Assembly: GCA_016788045.1 (NCBI GenBank)
Contig: JAEUTG010000023.1
Location: 35,645 to 99,644, forward strand
Source of the DNA: Bacteroidales bacterium
GTDB lineage: Bacteria; Bacteroidota; Bacteroidia; Bacteroidales; Lentimicrobiaceae
DNA length: 64,000 nt
Reading direction: 5' to 3'
The notes under the pieces were generated by a model, which saw only the letters and a list, made by a program, of their open reading frames with translations, searched no databases and was not told the DNA's origin. Shown here in pieces: positions 18,777 to 27,451 of this stretch (position 1 is the first letter of the stretch; every line of letters starts with the position of its first letter). Position numbers and translations under genes: made by a program.

Positions 18777-20519
18777 ATGAAAAGACCCGCCTATCTGATA
18801 TTATTGATTCTTTTCCCGCTTTTTCTGCATAGTCAGAATCTGCTCACAGCTCAATGGAAATTCTCAACCGGCGATAACCCTGAGTGGAAAAAAGTTGCAT
18901 TCGACGATAGCCGTTGGGTTGATGCGGTTGCAGGAACACCCTGGGAAAACTGGGGTTTTGCCAATTATGACGGATTTGGCTGGTACAGGGTGAAGATTGA
19001 GATTCCCGTTTCAATGAAGAAGGAGGCTTCACGCAGTGGTGGGCTCACCCTGAAACTGGCCAGGATCGACGATGTGGATTTCACCTATTTCAATGGAACC
19101 CTTATCGGACAGAACGGAGACGTACCACCCGCGTATGAATGCAGGTACGATGCTGACAGAAAGTACCTGATTCCTTTAAAGCTGATCCGCTGGGGCGAGC
19201 TGAACACCATTGCTGTGCGGGTATATGACGATGGGGGCGGCGGAGGCATCTACGGTGATGAGATCTCCCTTGAAATAGCCGGTAAAAGTGAACTTTTCCG
19301 CATTACTCCGGTGATAGCCGATGAGGACAGGGTTTTTACCAACATTGGCCAGCTCGACATTCCGGTTGAACTGAAGAACAACAACAAAAGCAGCATCGAA
19401 GGCAACTTCAGAATCGTGGTTATCAACGACTTTTCTGATACAATTGCCATCTCTACCTCGGCGGTTACCTTACAACGCAAATCCTCGGTTATCCGCAATC
19501 ATACCTTCATCAAACCCCTGCCCGGAATTTACCGTGTCACCGCATCCTTTTCATCTTCCGGATTCAGTTCACAAACAAAGTTTAACCTGGCTGTTGAACC
19601 CGAAAAGATGAGCTCTTCGGCAACCTGTCCACCTGATTTTCAGGAGTTCTGGGATGAAACCAAACGGCAACTTTCAGCCATCGACCCAAAGTACAGGCTG
19701 ATAAAAGCTGACAGTCTGAGTACCGGAAAACGTGATTGCTATATCGTTGAAATGCAGTCGTTCGGAAATGTTAAAGTGAGGGCTTACCTGCTTACCCCGA
19801 AGAAGCCCGGGAAATATCCTGCGGTTCTTACTGTGCAGGGTTATAGTTCAGTACTGCAATCCAACTGGACTTTCCCCGACGACGATGTGGTCAGTCTCGG
19901 GCTGAATATCCGCGGGCATGGCAACAGCCGCGATGATGTGAATCCCGGGTTTCCCGGATACCTGATTGAAGGCATTGAAGATAAAAATGATTATATCTAC
20001 CGGGGAGCTTACATGGATTGTGTGAGGGCGGTTGATTTCCTCTTTTCACGGCCTGAGGTTGACACCACCCGGGTTGCTGTTGAAGGAGGAAGCCAGGGCG
20101 GTGCTCTCAGCTTTGTTACTGCGGCACTTTGTGGCAAACGGATCATCGCGGCAGTGCCGGAAGTCCCCTTCCTGAGCGATTTTCCCGATTACATGAAAGT
20201 AGCCCAATGGCCGGCCAGTGAGTGGAATACCTATGCCGAAGCCCATCCGGAGTTCGGAATGCAAGGAATTCTCAACACCCTCAGCTATTTCGATATCAGC
20301 AACCTGGCTCCGATGATCACTGCCAGCGTTTATATGGCAGTAGGATTGATGGATGAAACCTGCCCGCCCCGCATCAACTTCGCGGCATACAACAAACTTA
20401 AATCAGAGAAAAAATATACTGTTCATCCCACGATGGGGCACGGACTGACTAATGAAGCAAGGGAACTGAAATATCAGTTCCTCCGTGAAAAACTTGACAT
20501 CGGCAATGCCCCGGAATAA
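18777..20519 (+). CDS. Secreted acetyl esterase (AXE1/CE7 family) with N-terminal jelly-roll domain
   Basis: 580 residues from MKRPAYLILLILFPLFLHSQ, a signal peptide; the frame is open 27 codons upstream but without a better start. Residues ~20-180 form a galactose-binding-like jelly roll (QWKFSTGDNPEWKKVAFDDSRW, as in GH2 enzymes). The C-terminal half is an alpha/beta hydrolase of the acetyl xylan esterase/cephalosporin C deacetylase family: LNIRGHGNSRDD, nucleophile in GGSQGG (S439), D526 in LMDETCPP, H555 in MGHGL. Expected reaction: removal of acetyl groups from oligosaccharides in the periplasm or outside. The nearby GH31 enzyme makes a glycan-degradation context plausible, though the two are not in one operon. 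Confidence 0.87.
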   Translation: MKRPAYLILLILFPLFLHSQNLLTAQWKFSTGDNPEWKKVAFDDSRWVDAVAGTPWENWGFANYDGFGWYRVKIEIPVSMKKEASRSGGLTLKLARIDDVDFTYFNGTLIGQNGDVPPAYECRYDADRKYLIPLKLIRWGELNTIAVRVYDDGGGGGIYGDEISLEIAGKSELFRITPVIADEDRVFTNIGQLDIPVELKNNNKSSIEGNFRIVVINDFSDTIAISTSAVTLQRKSSVIRNHTFIKPLPGIYRVTASFSSSGFSSQTKFNLAVEPEKMSSSATCPPDFQEFWDETKRQLSAIDPKYRLIKADSLSTGKRDCYIVEMQSFGNVKVRAYLLTPKKPGKYPAVLTVQGYSSVLQSNWTFPDDDVVSLGLNIRGHGNSRDDVNPGFPGYLIEGIEDKNDYIYRGAYMDCVRAVDFLFSRPEVDTTRVAVEGGSQGGALSFVTAALCGKRIIAAVPEVPFLSDFPDYMKVAQWPASEWNTYAEAHPEFGMQGILNTLSYFDISNLAPMITASVYMAVGLMDETCPPRINFAAYNKLKSEKKYTVHPTMGHGLTNEARELKYQFLREKLDIGNAPE

Positions 20520-20716
20520 TTTTATGCAAATTGCAGAAACGATTCATTCTGCAATGCCTTCGCTGGAACAGGTTATTAGAATAACCTGATCAGTCTTGTT
20601 CACCTGGCTTTACTTACTTCCCCTTCAAAGTTTAAAAATTTACGGTTAACCGTAAATTTTAAATATGAATTTTTATGGTAAACCATAAATTTTCGTATTT
20701 CAGGATTAAACTTCAA
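20520..20716. repeat. Cluster of four palindromes in a convergent intergenic region
   Basis: Four hairpins lie between two convergent stops. TTGCAGAA/TTCTGCAA is at 20531-20554; AGGTTATT/AATAACCT at 20570-20587; a perfect 26 bp palindrome centred on GGTTAACC at 20635-20660; and TTTATGG/CCATAAA at 20672-20689. The last two share an 18 bp frame, TTTAyGGTwAACCrTAAA, with starts 33 bp apart. None ends in a long T run. They could terminate transcription from both sides or bind a dimeric protein. Confidence 0.55.
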
Positions 20717-21904
20717 CTATTCAACCCTCAGCACCAAACCCTTGAGGTATTCCCCTTCCGGATGGAACACACTTACCGGATGATCGGCCGAATGACCCAT
20801 CTGATGCACGATCTGCACATTCCGTCGAGCTTCAAGGGCGGCCGACATAGCCATAGAGGTAAACATATTGCGGTCAACAGCCTGAGAGCATGAGAAGGTA
20901 AAGAGCAGTCCGCCCGGTTTGATTTTGCGCATGGCTGCGGCATTGATAAAACGGTATCCCTGAATGGCTCTGTGCCGGTCGGCATGGCGCTTGGCAAAAG
21001 CCGGCGGATCGAGCACAACCACCTCAAAGTCATCAGGCATGTTGCTCAGATAACTCTTGGCATCATCGACAATGCTTTCGTGTTGCTGATCAGAAAAACC
21101 ATTGATAACCAGATTCTGCTGCAAGGCATCCATGGCTTTGCGCGAACTGTCGAGCGAGGTAACCCGCCTGGCTCCGGCAGCCAGTGCATAAATTGAAAAT
21201 CCCCCGGTGTAGCAGAAGGTATTGAGCACATTTTTCCCCTTCGAATACCGGCCCAGCAAAGCCCGGTTATCGCGTTGATCGAGGAAGAATCCGGTTTTTT
21301 GCCCATCAACAAAATCAATCAGAAACCGATGGCCGTTCTCAAGAATTTCGATGTTCTCTGCCTGGCCTGTGAGAAACCCGTCACCTGCTGAATGACTACC
21401 TGATTTCCCCAATGCTTCACTGCTTTTGTCGTAAACAGCTTTCAGGCTGTTGCCATAGATCTGGTTCAGGGCATCTGCAATTTCGTTGCGCATCAGGTAC
21501 ATTCCCGTGCTGTGCGCCTGAATTACAGCAATTCCGTTGTAGTAATCCACCACCAGCCCCGGGAGTCCGTCGCCTTCGCTGAAAACCAGCCGGTAGGCAT
21601 TGGATTTCTTATTACCGTAAAATCCGGTATCTTTACGTAAAAGGAGACAGCCCCTGAGTTTTGAAGCGAGGAAGTCCGCACCTGGTTTATCCGGGCCAAA
21701 GTGGAACAACTTTACTGCAATGGAACCATGGCAGGCATGGCCCGTTCCCAGGTACCGGCCATTGATGTCGGTAACTTCCACGATGTCACCATCTTCAGGT
21801 TTCCCATTGATGTGGTGAATGGCTCCCGAGAATACCCAGGGGTGAAACCGCCTGACAGCTTCATCCCTGCCTTTAGCCAAAACAACTGTTGCTTTTACCT
21901 CCAT
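20717..21904 (-). CDS. Class I rRNA methyltransferase, RlmI family (23S rRNA m5C)
   Basis: 395 residues from MEVKATVVLAKGRDEAVRRFHPWVFSGAI; eleven extra upstream codons (to 21937) are open but are skipped because the PUA domain begins here and a TAAATTTGC promoter box lies at 21917-21924. N-terminal PUA domain, then a Rossmann methyltransferase: TFCYTGGFSIYAL (SAM binding), VTSLDSS, and the catalytic motif VVLDPPAFAK, plus LLFTFSCSQ with the active cysteine region. Known role for RlmI: m5C1962 of 23S rRNA; other paralogues of COG1092 exist, so the exact site is not certain. Confidence 0.9.
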   Translation of the reverse strand: MEVKATVVLAKGRDEAVRRFHPWVFSGAIHHINGKPEDGDIVEVTDINGRYLGTGHACHGSIAVKLFHFGPDKPGADFLASKLRGCLLLRKDTGFYGNKKSNAYRLVFSEGDGLPGLVVDYYNGIAVIQAHSTGMYLMRNEIADALNQIYGNSLKAVYDKSSEALGKSGSHSAGDGFLTGQAENIEILENGHRFLIDFVDGQKTGFFLDQRDNRALLGRYSKGKNVLNTFCYTGGFSIYALAAGARRVTSLDSSRKAMDALQQNLVINGFSDQQHESIVDDAKSYLSNMPDDFEVVVLDPPAFAKRHADRHRAIQGYRFINAAAMRKIKPGGLLFTFSCSQAVDRNMFTSMAMSAALEARRNVQIVHQMGHSADHPVSVFHPEGEYLKGLVLRVE

Positions 21905-21916
21905 GGCTTTTTCGGG

Positions 21917-21924
21917 CAAATTTA
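21917..21924 (-). promoter_or_regulatory. TAnnTTTG promoter box for the RlmI-like gene
   Basis: Minus-strand TAAATTTG followed by C, twelve bases before the chosen ATG. No TTTG was found at the expected spacing upstream, so only the -7 element is supported. It argues for the start at 21904 rather than 21937. Confidence 0.4.
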
Positions 21925-22075
21925 CGCTAATCGGCAAACCAATTTTCCGAAGGTCAAAATATCCGTATATTCCGGTAGCATATTCTTTGACAATAAGGAC
22001 AAAGGTACTTTATCAAGTAGAAAAAGTTACTGATTTTGTGTAACTTTAGCCCCCTTTATCCAACCTTACCGCATT

Positions 22076-24490
22076 ATGAAAACTTTGGCAAAAATCTTGG
22101 GCATTCTGCTGATCGTTTGTGTTTCGGTCAGTATATTCGGGCAACCAACCGGGCGGCAGTTCAGCAGCATACAGGTGCTGAGCGACAGGATAGAGATTCA
22201 GGTAAGCGATGGAACCTATTATATTGAAGTACTGAACGATTTTATTGTTCACACCAGCTTTTTCCCTTACAACAAGGAACTCAGCGACTTCTCCTTTGCT
22301 GCGGTCATGCAGGCCGAGAAGATTGATTTCACATTGACCGAAGAGGGCAACAATATCTCTGTCAGGTCGAAGGGCATCTGTTTGAAAATCACCAAGTCTC
22401 CTTTCAGAATCCAGTATTTTAACCAGGATGAATTTCTGATCGCCGAAAACAGAGGTTTTACAATGCGTGACTCACTGATGACCCTGAATTTTGGCATCGA
22501 CAAATCGGAAGTGTTATACGGCGGCGGAGCCAGGGTACTCGGCATGAACCGGAGGGGCAACAGGCTACAGCTTTACAACAGGGCGCACTATGGTTACGAA
22601 ACCCGGTCAGAACTGATGAATTACACCCTTCCTCTTTTTCTATCCTCCAAAAAATATGCGGTGTTGTTCGACAATGCCAGTGCCGGTTTTCTGGATCTCG
22701 ACAGTCAGAAAAACAATGAAGTGAGCTATGAAACAGAAACCGGAATTCCTAATTATTATGTGGTAGCCGGTAACAGCTGGCTGCATCTGACAGAGCAATA
22801 CACCAGGCTTACGGGCACTCAGCCATTGCCCCCCCGATGGGCTTTCGGCAATTTCAGCAGCCGCTTTGGCTATCATTCCCAGGCTGAAACTGAAGCTACG
22901 GTCAAGAAGTTTCAAAAGGAAAACATACCGCTCGATGCAGTCATTATAGATATCTACTGGTTTGGGAAAGACATCAAAGGCACCATGGGAAACCTTCAGT
23001 GGTATGCAGACAGTTTTCCAAACCCTGAAAAGATGATCCGGCGTTTCAGCAAAAAGGGGGTAAAAACCATCCTGGTTACCGAGCCTTTTATCCTGACCAC
23101 TTCAAAGCGCTGGCAGGAGGCTGTTGATGAGAAAATTCTGGCCACAGACACCCATGGAAAGCCCTACACCTACGATTTTTATTTCGGAAACACCGGTCTC
23201 ATAGATATTTTTGACACCACTGCCCAAAACTGGTTCTGGAATATCTACAAAGGACTGACATTGCAGGGTATTGGCGGATGGTGGGGCGATCTGGGCGAAC
23301 CGGAGGTTCACCCCTCCCCGCTTCAGCATGTGAACGGTTCGGCTGATGAAGTTCACAATGCCTACGGGCATGAGTGGGCCAGGCTCATTTATGAAGGCTA
23401 CAAAAAGGATTTCCCTGAAACCCGCCCATTTATATTGATGCGGGCCGGTTATGCAGGATCGCAACGCTACGGTATGATACCCTGGTCAGGGGATGTCAGC
23501 CGCAGCTGGGGAGGACTGGTTCCTCAGCCGGAAATCTCACTTCAAATGGGGATGCAGGGTCTGGCTTACATGCATTCCGACCTTGGTGGCTTTGCCGGAG
23601 GTGATACCATCAACAATGAATTGTACAGAAGATGGCTGCAATATGGCATATTCCAGCCTGTTTACAGACCACATGCCCAGGAGCATATCCCCGCTGAGCC
23701 GGTCTTTCAGAGCGAACCAACCAGGAATAATGCCCGGCAGTCGATCGAAATGCGGTATCGCCTGATTCCATACATTTACAACATGGCATTTGAAAACAGC
23801 CGCACAGGGAAACCGCTGATGATGCCGCTCTTCTTTACCGGCGACCCAAACCCCGAACTGGCTGTATACGACCAGGCATACCTGTGGGGTGATGCCCTGC
23901 TGGTTTCTCCGGTAAAACAACCCGGCCTTACGCATCAGGACATCTACCTTCCGCGGGGAACAAACTGGACCGATTTCTATTCCGGGGAAATCGCTGAAGG
24001 AGGACAAACCATTACTGCTACCCTGCATAAGGATCATATTCCGGTATATGTCAGAGGAGGTTCATTCATTCCGATGAGTTCGACAATAAGTAACACCCAG
24101 ACATATTCACTCGAAGAATTCGAACTGCATTATTATGCTGATTCTACAGTGAAACACAGCACCTATCAACTCTACAACGACGATGGAGAAACCCCGGATA
24201 CCTTCAGTAAAGGACTGTTTGAGAGAATGGAATTTACCGCTGCTGATCAGGGGAATAACCTGAAAATTAACCTTGTTAAATCCAAAGCGTCCGGGTATTA
24301 CAAGGAGCTGAAATATGATGTTGACCTGAAGATACACAACCTCGGAGTGAGGCCTGCTGGTGTCAGAATAAACGGTTCCTACCTCAGTCAGGATGAAATC
24401 CGCTGGGATGACGAAAGGAAAATTCTCAGCCTGAGTGCCTGCTGCTCTATGGTACCCCAGACTGTTGAGGTTGTAAAACACCTTTATTAA
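22076..24490 (+). CDS. Secreted glycoside hydrolase family 31 (alpha-glucosidase/xylosidase-like)
   Basis: 804 residues with an N-terminal signal peptide (MKTLAKILGILLIVCVSVSIFG). Domains: N-terminal beta-sandwich (~30-200), (beta/alpha)8 barrel (~210-570) and C-terminal beta domains including a DUF5110-like end. Catalytic nucleophile D405 lies in GWWGDLGEPE, the GH31 W.D..EP site; acid/base D473 lies in PWSGDVSRSW. PPRWAFGNFSSRFGY is the usual barrel entry. Expected to act on alpha-linked glucose or xylose; the GDLGEPE variant recalls 4-alpha-glucosyltransferase members of the family, so transglycosylation is possible. A TAACTTTA at 22041-22048 is a near-match to the -7 box. Confidence 0.9.
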   Translation: MKTLAKILGILLIVCVSVSIFGQPTGRQFSSIQVLSDRIEIQVSDGTYYIEVLNDFIVHTSFFPYNKELSDFSFAAVMQAEKIDFTLTEEGNNISVRSKGICLKITKSPFRIQYFNQDEFLIAENRGFTMRDSLMTLNFGIDKSEVLYGGGARVLGMNRRGNRLQLYNRAHYGYETRSELMNYTLPLFLSSKKYAVLFDNASAGFLDLDSQKNNEVSYETETGIPNYYVVAGNSWLHLTEQYTRLTGTQPLPPRWAFGNFSSRFGYHSQAETEATVKKFQKENIPLDAVIIDIYWFGKDIKGTMGNLQWYADSFPNPEKMIRRFSKKGVKTILVTEPFILTTSKRWQEAVDEKILATDTHGKPYTYDFYFGNTGLIDIFDTTAQNWFWNIYKGLTLQGIGGWWGDLGEPEVHPSPLQHVNGSADEVHNAYGHEWARLIYEGYKKDFPETRPFILMRAGYAGSQRYGMIPWSGDVSRSWGGLVPQPEISLQMGMQGLAYMHSDLGGFAGGDTINNELYRRWLQYGIFQPVYRPHAQEHIPAEPVFQSEPTRNNARQSIEMRYRLIPYIYNMAFENSRTGKPLMMPLFFTGDPNPELAVYDQAYLWGDALLVSPVKQPGLTHQDIYLPRGTNWTDFYSGEIAEGGQTITATLHKDHIPVYVRGGSFIPMSSTISNTQTYSLEEFELHYYADSTVKHSTYQLYNDDGETPDTFSKGLFERMEFTAADQGNNLKINLVKSKASGYYKELKYDVDLKIHNLGVRPAGVRINGSYLSQDEIRWDDERKILSLSACCSMVPQTVEVVKHLY

Positions 24491-24536
24491 GCAGAAGAGC
24501 CTTGTAAGGATCCGTCAGGTGACACGCAATTTATTG

Positions 24537-24544
24537 TACTTTTG
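24537..24544 (+). promoter_or_regulatory. TAnnTTTG promoter box for the coiled-coil lipoprotein gene
   Basis: TACTTTTG followed by CAC, 25 bp before the ATG at 24570. Matches the Bacteroidota -7 consensus TAnnTTTG; no clear -33 TTTG. Confidence 0.45.
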
Positions 24545-24569
24545 CACGTTCAAAATAAAAAATCAACCT

Positions 24570-25430
24570 ATGAAAAAACTGATTTTCATTGCTTTAATGT
24601 TGCCCGTTTTTTACTCCTGCAACAACAGTCAGAAAGAGCTTGAAGCACTCCAGGCCAGGTACGACAGTGTACTTACCCTCGGATTTACCAAAGACACCAC
24701 AATTCTTGACTATGTTGAATCCTTTAACGCCATTCAGGCTAACCTCGATTCAATCAAACAGGCTGAAATACTCATCACCAAAAGCACTTCATCCGTTGAA
24801 GGTGAACTGCAGCCCGATCAGAAAGAACAAATCAACCGCGACATCAACCTGATTTACGAGATGTTGCAGAAAAACAAACAAACCATTGCCGAGCTGAAGT
24901 CGAAGCTGAGAAAATCAAATGCAAAGGTGACTGCCCTCGAGCAGATGGTTGACCGCATGACCCGCCAGATTGAGGAAAAAGATGGCCAGATTGCCCAATT
25001 GCGCGACCAGCTTGAGAAAATGAATATTCAGATTGAAATTCTGAATACCAACGTAGAGAACCTGGCTTCTGAAAGTCAGGCAAAATCGCAAACCATTGCC
25101 GAAAAAACCGAAGAGCTGAACACGGCTTATTATGTTGTTGGCACGAAAAAAGAGCTCCGCGATCAGAAAATCATCACAGTGGAAGGTGGGTTTGCAGGCA
25201 TCGGAAGAAACAAGAAGCTGAAAGAAGATTTTAACCAGGATTACTTCACCAGGGTGGATATCACCAAATTCAGGTCTATTCCGCTGATGAAGAAAAAAGC
25301 CAGCATCATCACCACGCATCCATCGCAATCTTACAAGCTGTATGGCGATAAAGTACAGGACAGCCTGGTAATCAAAAACCCAAAAGATTTCTGGAATGCA
25401 TCAAAGTATCTGGTTATTGTGATTGACTGA
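24570..25430 (+). CDS. Coiled-coil lipoprotein of unknown function
   Basis: 286 residues from MKKLIFIALMLPVFYSC; the cysteine gives a lipobox (VFYSC-NN), so the mature protein is a lipoprotein. The frame is open 17 codons upstream, but a promoter box lies inside that stretch, which rules it out. Residues ~90-200 are heptad-rich and predicted long coiled coil (LKSKLRKSNAKVTALEQM, EEKDGQIAQLRDQLEKM). The last ~100 residues are a compact beta-rich domain (VVGTKKELRDQKII...FTRVDITKFRSIPL). I recall similar uncharacterised proteins in Bacteroidota but no defined function. Convergent with the MORN lipoprotein, with a shared terminator between them. Confidence 0.8.
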   Translation: MKKLIFIALMLPVFYSCNNSQKELEALQARYDSVLTLGFTKDTTILDYVESFNAIQANLDSIKQAEILITKSTSSVEGELQPDQKEQINRDINLIYEMLQKNKQTIAELKSKLRKSNAKVTALEQMVDRMTRQIEEKDGQIAQLRDQLEKMNIQIEILNTNVENLASESQAKSQTIAEKTEELNTAYYVVGTKKELRDQKIITVEGGFAGIGRNKKLKEDFNQDYFTRVDITKFRSIPLMKKKASIITTHPSQSYKLYGDKVQDSLVIKNPKDFWNASKYLVIVID

Positions 25431-25451
25431 AAACAGGCACTTATGAATAAA

Positions 25452-25473
25452 AAAGCCGGCAATAGCCGGCTTT
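25452..25473. terminator. Bidirectional terminator between two lipoprotein genes
   Basis: Stem AAAGCCGGC/GCCGGCTTT with loop AATA, preceded by A-rich and followed by T-rich sequence, so it can act on both strands. It lies about 20 bp after the coiled-coil lipoprotein stop and 60 bp from the convergent MORN gene stop. Confidence 0.8.
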
Positions 25474-25533
25474 CTTATTTTATCAAAGGTCTTTAAGAAT
25501 GGATTTTCAGCCTGACCCGGCCATTCCGGGTGC

Positions 25534-25995
25534 TTACTGCGGGGCTGTCAGTTCGGCTTCGGGAGTTATTTCCGGTTCTTTATCGTAGTTAACTTCTTTG
25601 ACCTTGTTACCTGTTTCATCATAAAAAACCCACAGGCCGGTGCGCTTCCCCATATTGTAATTGCCTTCGTAATACTTGCTTCCGTTGGTGAAATAAACGG
25701 TACGTCTGCCATGGCTCTCTCCTTTCACGAAATCGCCTTCACTCCATACGGTTCCGTTACTGTACCACGATACCCAATGTCCATCCCGCAGCTCATCGGT
25801 ATAGTTACCCTCCATGTATTTATTTCCATTGGGATGGTATTGAATCTCTTTGATCAATTGCTCTTTCCCGTTAATTTTTTTATAGGTTTTTTCTGATTTT
25901 ATTTTCCCGTCATCGTAATTCTCTTTTTTAACAACGGTGCGCGAACATGCTGAAAAGAGCACAATAAAAACAAGTAACAGTCCGGATTTATGCAT
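25534..25995 (-). CDS. MORN-repeat lipoprotein
   Basis: 153 residues from MHKSGLLLVFIVLFSAC, a lipoprotein signal (LFSAC-S). Twenty upstream codons are open but overlap the preceding gene and lack signal character. It then carries about four MORN-type repeats of ~22 residues: YHPNGNKYMEGNY, WYSNGTVWSEGDF, YFTNGSKYYEGNY, YDETGNKVKEVNY. The family (toxin-antitoxin system YwqK-like antitoxins and envelope MORN proteins) has no single function. Lies 19 bp downstream of the dihydroorotase gene and probably shares its transcript. Confidence 0.82.
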   Translation of the reverse strand: MHKSGLLLVFIVLFSACSRTVVKKENYDDGKIKSEKTYKKINGKEQLIKEIQYHPNGNKYMEGNYTDELRDGHWVSWYSNGTVWSEGDFVKGESHGRRTVYFTNGSKYYEGNYNMGKRTGLWVFYDETGNKVKEVNYDKEPEITPEAELTAPQ

Positions 25996-26014
25996 GCAGA
26001 TGGTGTGTTTTAGC

Positions 26015-27373
26015 TTAACGGTTAAACAAAAGTCTTTCCCCGGTGGTGGAATCATCGAATTCTCCGTTTGACCAGGCCAGGTGGCCGTTTACAAAGGTAT
26101 GGGTAACACGGTGATGAAAAACCTGTCCCTCAAAAGGTGACCAACCACACTTGTAGAGTATATTTTCAGGGGCTGCCGTCCATTCGGCTTCGGGATCAAC
26201 CAGCACCAGATCGGCATGATATCCCTGTCGGATAAATCCGCGCCGGTCGACACCGAAAATACGGGCCGGGGCGTGGCACATTTTTTCAACAACCATGGAT
26301 GGCGACAATTTCTCCTCACGGCTCATTTCGAGCATGGCCACCAGGGAATGCTGCACCAGCGGCCCGCCGGATGGACATGAGAAATACGGGTTTGATTTTT
26401 CGGGGAGTGTATGGGGCGCATGGTCGGTTGCCACCACATCGAGCCGGTTATCAAGGAGTGCTTCGAGCAGTGCAGCGCGGTCAGCCGCAGATTTGATGGC
26501 CGGGTTCCACTTAATCCGTGAACCGAGCCGGCTGTAATCTTCATCAGAAAACCAGAGATGGTGTACACAGACTTCGGCAGTAATCCGTTTTGCCGCATTG
26601 GAAGGAGCTTTTGAAAGAAGGCTGAGTTCATCGGCTGTCGAGAGGTGCAGCAGGTGTAAGCGTGTGTTGTACTTTTCTGCCAGCGAAACAGCCAGGGAGC
26701 TCGAGGCAAAGCAGGCTTCCCTGCTCCGGATGTGGGGATGTTCAGAAACAGGGACATTTTCGCCGAACCGTTCTTTCGCGATTGCCGTATTCCTGCGGAT
26801 AGTTGTTTCGTCTTCGCAATGAACGGCAACCAGGGTGGGTGAATGTTTGAAAATCGCTTCAAGTGTTTGCGGATTGTCAACCAGCATATTGCCTGTTGAG
26901 GCACCCATAAAAACCTTCACACCACAAACAGTGCGTGGGTCAGTTTTTACGACTTCCGTAAGATTGTCGTTAGACGCCCCCATATAAAACGAGAAATTGG
27001 CCAGTGATTTCTGTTTGGCCATAGTATATTTTTGTTCCAGAAGCTCCTGGGTAAGGGTGTTGGGAACGGTGTTGGGCATTTCCATGAATGAAGTAACGCC
27101 TCCTGCAACGGCGGCCCTGCTCTCGGTAAAAAGATCGCCCTTGTGGGTCAGGCCGGGGTCCCTGAAATGAACCTGATCGTCGATCACTCCCGGAAGCAGC
27201 CATTTGCCGCGGCCGTCAACCACCAGTGCACCTTCAGCACCCTCCAGTGTTTCGGGGGTGTGGGCACCTTCAACCACCACAGAGATAAGCCCGTTGCTGA
27301 TAAGAACCGAACCGGTAAAGGTCTGTCCTTCATTCACAACTACAGCCCCTGAAATCAGGATCTTCTTTTTCAT
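26015..27373 (-). CDS. pyrC: Dihydroorotase
   Basis: 452 residues from MKKKILISGAVVVNEG; 13 upstream codons are open but atypical. Amidohydrolase fold with PGVIDDQVHFRDPGLTHKG at the metal site, GVKVFMGASTGNML with the lysine expected to be carboxylated, HCEDE, LLHLSTA and VVATDHAPHT with the catalytic aspartate. Reaction: interconversion of carbamoyl aspartate and dihydroorotate in pyrimidine synthesis. The first metal histidine of the usual HVH is Q here; I recall this as common in Bacteroidota dihydroorotases, so it is not a sign of loss of function. Middle gene of a likely three-gene transcript with the upstream glycosyltransferase and the MORN lipoprotein. Confidence 0.93.
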   Translation of the reverse strand: MKKKILISGAVVVNEGQTFTGSVLISNGLISVVVEGAHTPETLEGAEGALVVDGRGKWLLPGVIDDQVHFRDPGLTHKGDLFTESRAAVAGGVTSFMEMPNTVPNTLTQELLEQKYTMAKQKSLANFSFYMGASNDNLTEVVKTDPRTVCGVKVFMGASTGNMLVDNPQTLEAIFKHSPTLVAVHCEDETTIRRNTAIAKERFGENVPVSEHPHIRSREACFASSSLAVSLAEKYNTRLHLLHLSTADELSLLSKAPSNAAKRITAEVCVHHLWFSDEDYSRLGSRIKWNPAIKSAADRAALLEALLDNRLDVVATDHAPHTLPEKSNPYFSCPSGGPLVQHSLVAMLEMSREEKLSPSMVVEKMCHAPARIFGVDRRGFIRQGYHADLVLVDPEAEWTAAPENILYKCGWSPFEGQVFHHRVTHTFVNGHLAWSNGEFDDSTTGERLLFNR

Positions 27374-27451
27374 GGGTACAATGTTTACATGCTCCGGAAT
27401 TGCCGGAATCACAGTACAAAAGTAAGCATAAATGAAAGGTAAGATGAGGGA

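Noticed and set aside
27160..27175. Loss of the first metal histidine in dihydroorotase (QVH instead of HVH)
   Set aside because: I recall the DDQVHFR form as normal for Bacteroidota dihydroorotases, and all other catalytic motifs are intact, so it is not evidence of inactivation.
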